Notes under the pieces: model-generated
What the model saw: the letters and a program-made list of their open reading frames with translations, nothing else
Database searches by the model: none
Told to the model about the DNA's origin: nothing
In this document: piece after piece, positions 7,109 to 13,955 of the stretch
Layout of the letters: every line of letters starts with the position of its first letter
Position numbering within the stretch: position 1 is the first letter of the stretch
Position numbers and translations under genes: made by a program
Source of the DNA: Clostridia bacterium
Lineage (GTDB): Bacteria > Bacillota > Clostridia > Oscillospirales > Acutalibacteraceae
DNA: 14,718 bases
Assembly (NCBI GenBank): GCA_900766895.1
Contig: CAAFXF010000068.1
Location: 1-14,718, forward strand
Reading direction: 5' to 3'

Positions 7109-7459
7109 TTATTTTAATTTTTCTGCCCACTCTTTTTCGCGAAAGCCGGTTAAAACGACCGTATCTGTTACGATAATCGGACGTTTAACAAGCATACCGT
7201 CGGTTGCCAAAAGCTTAAGCTGTTCCTCCTCTGACATAGCAGGGAGTTTGTCCTTTAGCCCCATAGACTTGTATAGTAAGCCGCTTGTGTTAAAGAACTT
7301 TTTAAGCGGCATACCGCTTTGATTATACCAATACTTCAGCTCGTCATATGTCGGGTTTTGCTCCTTGATATGCCTGTCGGTATATTCAAAGCCATTTTCA
7401 TCAAGCCATCTCTTTGCCTTTTGGCACGTGGTACATTTTGGATATTCTACAAATAGCAT
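7109..7459 (-). CDS. ArsC/Spx-family thioredoxin-fold protein
   Basis: The 116-residue protein matches the ArsC/Spx/MgsR/YffB family: an N-terminal CTTC redox motif (Cys9, Cys12), FNTSGLLYK in the middle and KRPIIV (92-97) followed by GFREKEW. Of the three arginines that bind arsenate in plasmid R773 ArsC (60, 94, 107), the last two have counterparts (Arg93, Arg107), but the first appears replaced by Asn57. Annotation as arsenate reductase is therefore doubtful; a general thiol reductase or Spx-like regulator is equally possible. It has the RBS AAAGGAG and lies 22 bases upstream of rubrerythrin, which suggests a redox-stress role. A TATAAT lies at 7503-7498 upstream but has no good -35. Confidence 0.82.
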   Translation of the reverse strand: MLFVEYPKCTTCQKAKRWLDENGFEYTDRHIKEQNPTYDELKYWYNQSGMPLKKFFNTSGLLYKSMGLKDKLPAMSEEEQLKLLATDGMLVKRPIIVTDTVVLTGFREKEWAEKLK

Positions 7460-7543
7460 AGTTATCTCTCCTTTTTATATTTGTCATTAGTGATTAAATT
7501 ATACTGTTTTTTCTTAACATTTTATAAAACAATTTATGATACT

Positions 7544-7855
7544 TTATCCGCGCCATTGATACTTTTGCAAATCTACCCTACCGTCAACAACCTCTATCCC
7601 GTCATTAATCAGACGATTTTCCTGTTCCTCTATGCCCCCAAAAGCAAAGCTTTGGGTAAGAAATCCCTTACTGTTTACAACACGATAACACGGTATTTTA
7701 TCCGGATTTGGATTTTTGTGCAGTGCATTGCCGACAGCTCTTGCATAATAAGGATTGCCGCACATTGTTGCGATTTGACCATATGTTGCAACCCTGCCAC
7801 TTGGAATTCTGCAAACAGCTTCATATATTTTTTCATTAAGAGTCATATCAGCCAC
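7544..7855 (-). CDS. Short MGMT-family protein (alkyltransferase-like)
   Basis: The 103-residue product corresponds to only the C-terminal DNA-binding domain of O6-alkylguanine-DNA alkyltransferase; the N-terminal domain is absent. It has IPSGRVATYGQIA (17-29), the helix-turn-helix ARAVGNALHKNPNPDKIPCYRVV and the C-terminal EEQENRLINDGIEV. The active-site Cys is kept (Cys56) but sits in PCYRVV rather than PCHRV: the catalytic His is Tyr. It may be a poor methyl acceptor or an alkyltransferase-like damage sensor (true ATL proteins have Trp for the Cys). The start is a GTG at 7855, chosen because AGGAAAG lies five bases upstream; the in-frame ATG three codons later is too far from it. It is 84 bases upstream of the ArsC-like gene on the same strand. 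Confidence 0.85.
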   Translation of the reverse strand: MADMTLNEKIYEAVCRIPSGRVATYGQIATMCGNPYYARAVGNALHKNPNPDKIPCYRVVNSKGFLTQSFAFGGIEEQENRLINDGIEVVDGRVDLQKYQWRG

Positions 7856-7915
7856 ACATTCTTTCCTGCTTCTAATAATAATTACAGTAGAGCATTACCG
7901 TACATTATGCAAATA

Positions 7916-7945
7916 AGGCTTATTCAGTCGGCACCGAATAAGCCT
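7916..7945 (-). terminator. Terminator of the long GPH-like carrier gene
   Basis: A 10-bp perfect stem (7916-7925 with 7936-7945) around a 10-base loop begins seven bases after the carrier's stop codon. Downstream on the minus strand is TTATTT, a moderate T-tract. Confidence 0.65.
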
Positions 7946-7951
7946 CAAAAA

Positions 7952-10120
7952 TTATGCATTTACTGTTTGTGATTTAATTGCTCTGTAACGTTCCTCAAGC
8001 ACATCCATACAGTCGTATGCCTCCTGCTGAATCAACAGCCTTTTAGCATCCGTATACGGCTTAACGGCATGCCTGTAATTTGAGCGATCCTTAATCGCCT
8101 TATTAACGGCAAGCTTTCTGTCAATATTTTCCTTAAGTGTATTGGTAGGAAGATTTTGCGCATTTTCTATTGCATTCTCATCAGGTTCTACAACACCGCC
8201 GGCAAAGTATTTTCGCTGTGTCTTAATTGCATACTTAATTTCCTTTGCAAGCTTTTTCAAATCGGAAAGGATAAGCTTTTCCTCTTTGGTTGTAGGCTTT
8301 GGTGTAGATTCGATTTTTGCATTGATTTCCTGAAGAATAGTATTAAGATCTGTGCCCTCATTATCAAGGATATACTTTGCATATTCAACCTGCTTTTGAA
8401 ATTGTACGGTTGAAAACTTATCAAGCTCTGCCAAAACAAAAGGAGCAAGCTCAATATTTTCGTTTCTGATTTTTAATTCGTTAATTTTATTTTTTGCGTT
8501 TTTAATAGCTTCTGAGCGAGCCGCTTTTTCCTCAGGCGTATTCTTAGGCAGTGCCCTTGCCGCATTGAGCTCATCCTTTGAAATTTCAACAGGCTGTTTA
8601 CCTAAAACGTCCTTAATATGGGTAATAATATCCATAGCACGAACAAGCTCGTCATCGTCAAGGCAACCTGCACTGTAATCGTCAAACATTGCACGAATAC
8701 GAAGAACATATGTTATTCCTCTATGCTTCTTTTCTGTCAAATCATAGAATAAGTACGGTATTACATTTAGCGTTGCGCCGATAACCGATGCAATAATCAT
8801 AGTTTTGAAAAGGTTATCACGGATTGTGGCATCATAAAGAACATCATAATTATCCTTTAGTCCGCATTTTTCCTGAAGGAACGGAACAACAGAGCCTGTG
8901 AAGTAGCTAAGAAAAGTTCCGATAAGACCTACTACACCGAACATACCGTCAATACGTTCACCTGTAATGTACTGCTGATAGTCACGCATATCGGCCTGAA
9001 TGCCCGGGTTATAAATATTACCGAGAACAAGTACGAAATTGTTAATATAAAATATTGCAATAACCAAATAAACATTATGATATGTAAAGAAAAGAAAGGC
9101 TAAAAGAATGATATTTGTAATATTGCAGGATATTAAAAGCTTACGTTTGCCTATCTTTCTGATAAGAAACGGAGCCGCCATCATGGCCCACAATGCACCA
9201 TTACCGATAATTGTATTGGCAACACCGAGGAGCTTTTCCTTTTCGGGATATGCATAAACAAATGTCCATTGAAGGATTACATAATATGACATTTCAAGGA
9301 AGCCAATCCAACCTGCAACACTTGTTATCCAGAAATACTTATTCTTGGCAACCGAACGAATTGCATCGAAGAAGCGAATTTCATTTTCTTTTGATTTTGG
9401 CTTAATAATACGCTCATTTGTGTACTTATACACAGGAAATGCAAGGAGCAATCCAAGCAACGAAATTGCCGGATAAATAATACGATATGTTCTGATATCG
9501 GTTAATCCGCCCGTAAGACCTGCCAAGAAAGGAATGGCAAAATTTGTAATCGACGGAGCGAGAGAATATATGATTTGTGATATAGACATTACATCTGTTC
9601 GCTCATCGGAATCAGGCGACATTACCTGAATAAGCATACCGAACGAATCGGTATAAAACGGGCTAAATATATTAATCACAAGGTACAGCACAAGAACCGT
9701 TGTCGCCTTTTGATTATAGGTCATCACCTCATACGGCATCCATACAAACAGGCAGGCCGACAAAACGCTTGGAAGTCCCATCCACTTTAGGAACGGACGG
9801 AATTTTCCCATTGGTGATTTAATGTTATCCATTAAGTACGAACGGAACATCGTAAATGAAATACCGATAATATTTGCTATAACAAGCATATAGTAAAGGT
9901 GTGTAGGCTTTAATCCGATACAAGAGCCGACCAGGAGGTTTGAAGCAGAAAGACCTACCGCACTTATCACAACTGTTGCAAGGTGAACACCCATTCCTCC
10001 AATGCCGTATGCAGCAACCTCTTTGTTTGGAATATATCTTCCCTCATAAGGAACATTCCAATGTGCAAAAAAATCTTTCACATATGACTTTGCCTTTGTT
10101 ACAATACCATTATTAGCCAT
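7952..10120 (-). CDS. GPH-like MFS carrier with long helical C-terminal extension
   Basis: Residues about 30-460 form a 12-helix transporter of the GPH/MFS_2 type: DNIKSPMGKFRPF (98-110) matches the family's DR-T-x3-WGK-x-RP loop, and YDLTEKKHRGI (459-469) is the usual end of the family. Two features set it apart. The helix II acidic residues of MelB-type symporters (Asp55, Asp59) fall on Gly86 and Thr90, although a helix IV Asp (Asp158) remains, so cation coupling is doubtful. It also continues for about 260 residues in a soluble, Lys/Glu-rich, mostly helical cytosolic tail, unlike the phosphotransferase IIA-like tail of LacS. In that tail a P-x-N/P-T-x-E-x(K) segment recurs around residues 525, 607 and 658. 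The ATG at 10120 has AAGGAG upstream. It has its own promoter and terminator, so it is a single-gene unit. Substrate and role of the tail are unknown. Confidence 0.85.
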   Translation of the reverse strand: MANNGIVTKAKSYVKDFFAHWNVPYEGRYIPNKEVAAYGIGGMGVHLATVVISAVGLSASNLLVGSCIGLKPTHLYYMLVIANIIGISFTMFRSYLMDNIKSPMGKFRPFLKWMGLPSVLSACLFVWMPYEVMTYNQKATTVLVLYLVINIFSPFYTDSFGMLIQVMSPDSDERTDVMSISQIIYSLAPSITNFAIPFLAGLTGGLTDIRTYRIIYPAISLLGLLLAFPVYKYTNERIIKPKSKENEIRFFDAIRSVAKNKYFWITSVAGWIGFLEMSYYVILQWTFVYAYPEKEKLLGVANTIIGNGALWAMMAAPFLIRKIGKRKLLISCNITNIILLAFLFFTYHNVYLVIAIFYINNFVLVLGNIYNPGIQADMRDYQQYITGERIDGMFGVVGLIGTFLSYFTGSVVPFLQEKCGLKDNYDVLYDATIRDNLFKTMIIASVIGATLNVIPYLFYDLTEKKHRGITYVLRIRAMFDDYSAGCLDDDELVRAMDIITHIKDVLGKQPVEISKDELNAARALPKNTPEEKAARSEAIKNAKNKINELKIRNENIELAPFVLAELDKFSTVQFQKQVEYAKYILDNEGTDLNTILQEINAKIESTPKPTTKEEKLILSDLKKLAKEIKYAIKTQRKYFAGGVVEPDENAIENAQNLPTNTLKENIDRKLAVNKAIKDRSNYRHAVKPYTDAKRLLIQQEAYDCMDVLEERYRAIKSQTVNA

Positions 10121-10155
10121 AGTTTTCTCCTTGAAATTTTATATACTGTAATATA

Positions 10156-10184
10156 ATATTAACACATAAACCTTTCCTTTGCAA
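10156..10184 (-). promoter_or_regulatory. Likely promoter of the long GPH-like carrier
   Basis: On the minus strand TTGCAA (10184-10179), a 17-base spacer and TAATAT (10161-10156), with TGT directly before the -10 as an extended element. Each hexamer matches four of six bases. The leader would be about 30 bases with an AAGGAG site. Confidence 0.5.
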
Positions 10185-10230
10185 GAAAAAAGAGCATCTG
10201 ATTGATTCACATATATATTATCCACACGTA

Positions 10231-10257
10231 AAAACAGCCCCATCAATCAATGGAGCC
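10231..10257 (-). terminator. Terminator overlapping the GT87-like gene stop
   Basis: An 8-bp stem with two GU pairs (10250-10257 with 10236-10243, loop of six) is followed by TTTTT on the minus strand. The upstream arm and loop lie in the last codons, and the TGA stop (10245-10243) is inside the hairpin. Confidence 0.7.
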
Positions 10258-11409
10258 GTTTACTGTTTTTACTTTATATCTGCAAGCCTCTTCGGCTATA
10301 ATGAATGCCAGAATTGTAATACATCCCGCAAAGCACATTAATGAAAAAAGCTTTGATGATATACAATAGCTTGTAAACATTAATGAAAATAACACTGTAT
10401 AAACAACCTTCGGCAATGAATTTACATAAGGGCAATCATTAACAAAGGTTAAAAAAGGTATCAAGAAAAAGCAAGTTGTATATGGACCGCTCCACAAAGG
10501 AAGCATAACGATTATTGCACTTAACAAAAACATTTTTTTCCATCTGTCCTTAACAATTAACAACATTACAAAACACAGACATCCAAATATTACATCACAT
10601 ACTAAGGCAATATTACTTGATGCACCGAGAAATACAAGGTTGTTATATATACCGTTATGGCTTAACTCGCCCCAAGTTGACTGTATTGTAGTAATATTGT
10701 CAAAAAACTGATAAAAGCCTGATATTCCGCCTGTTAACGCAAAAGGTGCAAAAAACAACACAACGCCATACACTATCAATCTAATTGCTTGCTTTGGCTT
10801 TTTTTCAATCAAATACAACAAACCAAACACAGCAGGATAGATTTTGATTGCCGCTGCAACAGCTATTAGTATAAGTGCTGTTTCCTGCTTAAATTTACTA
10901 TTTGACTCTCTTAGGCAGACTGCGATAAGTAACAGAATCATTACAAAAAACGCTATATTTGCCGATTGAATAACACCGTTAATAAAATTTGCAGAAAGTA
11001 TAATGAGCATTGTCATTGTCAATACCGCATAATCTTTTTCCTTTTTCAGCAGTTTTGAGCACATAAAATGGAACAATACAAATTCCATAATAACAAATAT
11101 TATACAGAAAAACCTGTAATCCTGATATGCATTAAATACTGATTGAGTCGGCAACATCAATGATATTAAATTATAAAAAATATATATTAAAGGCGGAAAG
11201 CACGCATGAACAGAGCTATCATAAACAGAAGACAGATCCTTTGAAAAATTTACATGCATAATAAAATCCCAAAAGCATCTATTCAGCTCCCCTTCTCCAA
11301 GGAAGTTAATAATAGTATTAGGAACCGTTATAAATATAAAAAACGATGATATTGCAAATACTCCTGCAATAATAATATACAAATTTGATGTTCTGATTTC
11401 TTTTTTCAT
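10243..11409 (-). CDS. GT87-like polytopic membrane glycosyltransferase
   Basis: The 388-residue protein has about ten hydrophobic segments and the layout of the GT87 (DUF2029) GT-C fold. This includes an early acidic residue after the first helix (Asp48 in FWDFIMHV), a YDSSVHACFPPLIYIFY stretch (63-79) resembling the family's Y-D-...-F-x-Y-P-P, and AIKIYPAVFGLLYL (187-200) with Lys189 and Tyr-Pro 191-192, followed by a short basic loop (EKKPKQA). Family members transfer mannose or other sugars from polyprenyl-phosphate donors at the outer membrane face. No good Shine-Dalgarno precedes the ATG at 11409, so the start is the weakest point. It lies downstream of the metallophosphoesterase with no terminator between them, so the two may be co-transcribed. 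The sugar and acceptor are unknown. Confidence 0.72.
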   Translation of the reverse strand: MKKEIRTSNLYIIIAGVFAISSFFIFITVPNTIINFLGEGELNRCFWDFIMHVNFSKDLSSVYDSSVHACFPPLIYIFYNLISLMLPTQSVFNAYQDYRFFCIIFVIMEFVLFHFMCSKLLKKEKDYAVLTMTMLIILSANFINGVIQSANIAFFVMILLLIAVCLRESNSKFKQETALILIAVAAAIKIYPAVFGLLYLIEKKPKQAIRLIVYGVVLFFAPFALTGGISGFYQFFDNITTIQSTWGELSHNGIYNNLVFLGASSNIALVCDVIFGCLCFVMLLIVKDRWKKMFLLSAIIVMLPLWSGPYTTCFFLIPFLTFVNDCPYVNSLPKVVYTVLFSLMFTSYCISSKLFSLMCFAGCITILAFIIAEEACRYKVKTVNGSID

Positions 11410-11459
11410 ACTGTATACCCATAATAAGATGTTTATTTATTGAAACTGTATTAAGACTT

Positions 11460-11675
11460 TCAACGGTTCATGTGACTTTTTCTTTCGGATTGTTCAACAC
11501 ACTTGCCGTCAACCACATAGGTAATGTCATTAAAGTTATCACTTGTCACAAGATACTTTAATTTATTACCATTGTCTGTCTCGATTGTCTGAACGTCTGC
11601 ATACATTTTACTATCACTTAGAACAAAATCAACACCACAGACACTGATTTTATCCTTATTTACGCTCTTATTTGT
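11460..11675 (-). pseudogene. Coding-like open frame without start, probable gene remnant
   Basis: The minus strand between the metallophosphoesterase stop and the GT87 gene holds a 71-codon open frame ending in TGA at 11460. It reads like a real soluble protein (for example GVDFVLSDSKMYADVQ and KLKYLVTSDNFNDITYVV), with many G-first codons and Asp, Val, Thr and Asn. There is no ATG, GTG or TTG near its beginning; the first in-frame ATG (11606) leaves 48 residues and has no ribosome binding site. It overlaps the end of the metallophosphoesterase by only 16 bases in another frame. It could be the C-terminal tail of that protein split by an indel, or what is left of a separate gene. I cannot name its family. 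Confidence 0.4.
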
Positions 11676-12700
11676 TCAAATGAATACATTGTTTGTGCAT
11701 TGTCATCAAGCGTATTTATTGTAGTCAAAGTGCAAGAGGGAAAAATAAAATCATTTCGTCCTGCACTGTATCCGCTGACAGAGCTTAACTGATAATATCT
11801 ACCGTTATAGAATGAACACATATTGTTACTGTGCTGATGACCGCAGGAAATAAGCGATATATATTCGTTATCTTTAATTACATTGTCAAATACATCATCG
11901 TTTTTGATTTCATCATACGGATATGTATTATACATATCAAAGCCCTCATACGCCTCTCCGTTATCGTAAGCGGTTTGGAAAGCTGGTGTCGGCATATGAA
12001 AGAATGCACTTGTTTTAACCCTACGGGCATTGACCTCATCATTAAGCCAATTTGCCTGATTTTCGCTAATCGGTTGATATGAGCCTATTGCCTTTGGTTT
12101 TCTTGCTCCGGAGTCTATAATTGCAACACAATGCACAAGTTTTTCATTGTTGTAAACATCTATGACAAACTGCATTGAGCCGTCAATATCCTTTGAGTTT
12201 CCATAAATAAAGTGTTCATATTGCATCATAAAAGCAATAATGTCCTCATTGCTACCATCGATTTCAAAATCGTTATTTCCAGGTGCAAAGGTCCATGGAG
12301 CATCGTATTCCTCGATAAGATTTGCAAACAAATCAATAGCTGCGAATTTATCATAACTGCTCTTCAAATTGAAGCCGTCAACTAAATCTCCGTTTACAAC
12401 GATAAGGTTGCAGGGTGTTTTGTCTAAAATTATTCTTAAATCCTGAAGAGTATGCTTATCATTATCGCACACACCATCAAATAAATGAGTATCATTAATC
12501 TTTAAGATTTTGAAAATACCGTTATCATCGGTTGTTAATTTAACTTGGTCTGCGCTGTAAACGGCATCATAACTGTTAGTTGCATTTGACTTGTCGCAGT
12601 TAAATCTGTAAAGCAAATATCCGCCGAATGAAACGACTGCAATCATTACAATTGCCAAAATAATTGATATTATTTTTACAATTAATTTCTTTTTTTGCAT
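11660..12700 (-). CDS. Membrane-anchored metallophosphoesterase
   Basis: The 346-residue protein begins with a basic start and a single hydrophobic helix (about 7-31), an uncleaved signal anchor that places the rest outside the cell. The calcineurin-like motifs come in order: Asp70-x-His72 in INDTHLFDG, Gly104-Asp105-x2-Asp108 in VNGDLVDG, GNND (141-144), His235 in FFHMPTP and Gly287-His288-x-His290 in CGHQH. The family normally has GNH(D/E) at the third motif; here the general-acid His is Asn143. Metal ligands are otherwise complete. Related enzymes remove phosphate from nucleotides, lipids or phosphodiesters; the substrate here is unknown. GAGGA lies six bases before the ATG. The protein's own end (MYSFEQIRA) looks natural, but a coding-like frame follows directly. 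Confidence 0.85.
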   Translation of the reverse strand: MQKKKLIVKIISIILAIVMIAVVSFGGYLLYRFNCDKSNATNSYDAVYSADQVKLTTDDNGIFKILKINDTHLFDGVCDNDKHTLQDLRIILDKTPCNLIVVNGDLVDGFNLKSSYDKFAAIDLFANLIEEYDAPWTFAPGNNDFEIDGSNEDIIAFMMQYEHFIYGNSKDIDGSMQFVIDVYNNEKLVHCVAIIDSGARKPKAIGSYQPISENQANWLNDEVNARRVKTSAFFHMPTPAFQTAYDNGEAYEGFDMYNTYPYDEIKNDDVFDNVIKDNEYISLISCGHQHSNNMCSFYNGRYYQLSSVSGYSAGRNDFIFPSCTLTTINTLDDNAQTMYSFEQIRA

Positions 12701-12724
12701 AACATATCCTCATAAAATTAATCC

Positions 12725-12747
12725 TATGTTATGATTAGAGTAACATA
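12725..12747. promoter_or_regulatory. Inverted repeat upstream of the metallophosphoesterase
   Basis: TATGTTA (12725-12731) and TAACATA (12741-12747) form a perfect 7-bp inverted repeat with a 9-base centre, about 25 bases before the start codon. It could be an operator. No clear promoter was found next to it, and it could also fold as a weak hairpin. Confidence 0.3.
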
Positions 12748-12765
12748 TCAAAAATATTATTTCAA

Positions 12766-12796
12766 GAAAAAAAGAGCATCTCGTTTGAGATGCTCT
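12766..12796 (-). terminator. Rho-independent terminator of the rpsB-tsf operon
   Basis: A perfect 10-bp stem, AGAGCATCTC with GAGATGCTCT (12773-12782 and 12787-12796), with a 4-base loop, is followed on the minus strand by a run of T. It starts seven bases after the tsf stop codon. Confidence 0.92.
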
Positions 12797-12802
12797 AAAT
12801 TA

Positions 12803-13918
12803 TTAGCCGTTGATTTGCTTTGCGATTTCCTCTGCGAAGTTTTCTTCTCTCTTCTCGAGGCCGTCGCCCTTCATCATACGGATGAAGCTGTTCGCCTTGA
12901 TTTCTGTGCCGAGTGCCTTTGCAACGCTGTCAATATAGCCTGCAACTGAACCCTGGAAGAGATCTGAACGAACGAAATCCTGCTCAAGTAAGCAGATTTC
13001 CTTAATCTGCTTTGAAATTCTACCCTGTACAAGACCTGTGAAAATCTTGTTTTCAGCAATTTCTGCCTTGTGTGAAACAGCGATTTGTGCGAGAGCCTCG
13101 TAAGCTTCCTTTGAAATAAAGTTTACAAAGTTCTTTCTCTGCTTCTGGTCAAGTCCCTGATAGGTTGTGATGTCATCATCGCTCCACTTCTTATCGTTAA
13201 CAGCCTCATCAATAAGAGTGCTGAGAATAGGAATTGGGAGTGAATCAGGCTTATTAAGAGCAGAATCAACTGTGATTGAGTGCATCTTGTCAGCTTCCTC
13301 AGCAGAGATTTCATCCTTGCTCAAGTACTCAGGGCTCATTGCAGCAATCTGCATTGCAACATTCTTGCCCATAGCAACAAACTCAGGATCTGAAGCCTTT
13401 GCTTCGTCTGCTACATCAAAGCCAACCATAACACCAACGCTACCGCCGGCATGGATATATGTTGAAACAACGCCTTCCATTCTCTCAAAGCGACGAACCT
13501 TCATATTCTCACCGATAGCAAGAACAAGGTCGTTAAGAGTTTCTGTAACAGTTCTGTCTGTGCCGTCAAACTTTGTTTCCTTAAGAGCTTCAACGTCAGC
13601 AGGGTCATTAGCAAGAATAGTCTTTGCAACACCCTCAACGAATGCCATAAACTTTTCATTCTTTGCAACGAAGTCTGTCTCTGAGTTAACCTCAAGAACA
13701 ACACCCTTCTTTGAAGCCTCATCATAATAAGGAAGAACTACACCCTCGGCAGCAATTCTTGATGCCTTCTTCTGTGCAGCAGCAAGTCCTCTTTCACGAA
13801 GAAAGTCGATAGCCTTTTCCATATCACCGTCAGACTCTACAAGAGCCTTCTTACATTCCATCATACCAACGCCGGTCTTCTCGCGAAGAGCCTTTACGTC
13901 TTGTGCTGTAAATGCCAT
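12803..13918 (-). CDS. tsf: Elongation factor Ts
   Basis: EF-Ts recycles EF-Tu by exchanging GDP for GTP. The N-terminal module MAFTAQDVKALREKTGVGMMECKKAL (TGVGMM signature at 15-20), the helix DMEKAIDFLRERG and the core motif NSETDFVAKNEKF (78-90) are intact. The start is the ATG at 13918: GGAGG lies eight bases upstream, and the family begins MAFTA. An open frame extends to a TTG at 13933, but that would overlap the ribosome binding site. The protein is 371 residues, against about 283 in E. coli. The extra length is mainly a segment of roughly 60 residues between SAEEADKMHSITVDSAL and NKIFTGLVQGRISKQIKEICLLEQDFV, in the C-terminal dimerisation/coiled-coil region. It lies 37 bases after rpsB, the usual order. 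Confidence 0.95.
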   Translation of the reverse strand: MAFTAQDVKALREKTGVGMMECKKALVESDGDMEKAIDFLRERGLAAAQKKASRIAAEGVVLPYYDEASKKGVVLEVNSETDFVAKNEKFMAFVEGVAKTILANDPADVEALKETKFDGTDRTVTETLNDLVLAIGENMKVRRFERMEGVVSTYIHAGGSVGVMVGFDVADEAKASDPEFVAMGKNVAMQIAAMSPEYLSKDEISAEEADKMHSITVDSALNKPDSLPIPILSTLIDEAVNDKKWSDDDITTYQGLDQKQRKNFVNFISKEAYEALAQIAVSHKAEIAENKIFTGLVQGRISKQIKEICLLEQDFVRSDLFQGSVAGYIDSVAKALGTEIKANSFIRMMKGDGLEKREENFAEEIAKQING

Positions 13919-13955
13919 AATTATATCCTCCAAAAATATAGTTTATATTTCTTAA

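Noticed and set aside
7498..7526. Promoter for the ArsC-like/rubrerythrin genes (TATAAT at 7503-7498)
   Set aside because: The -35 at the right distance is TATAAA, a poor match, and no extended -10 is present. Left unlisted as a feature.
7481..7972. 163-residue plus-strand frame across the MGMT-like gene
   Set aside because: It covers the MGMT-like gene, its flanks and the carrier terminator in antisense, and its residue content is not protein-like. The MGMT motifs decide the strand.
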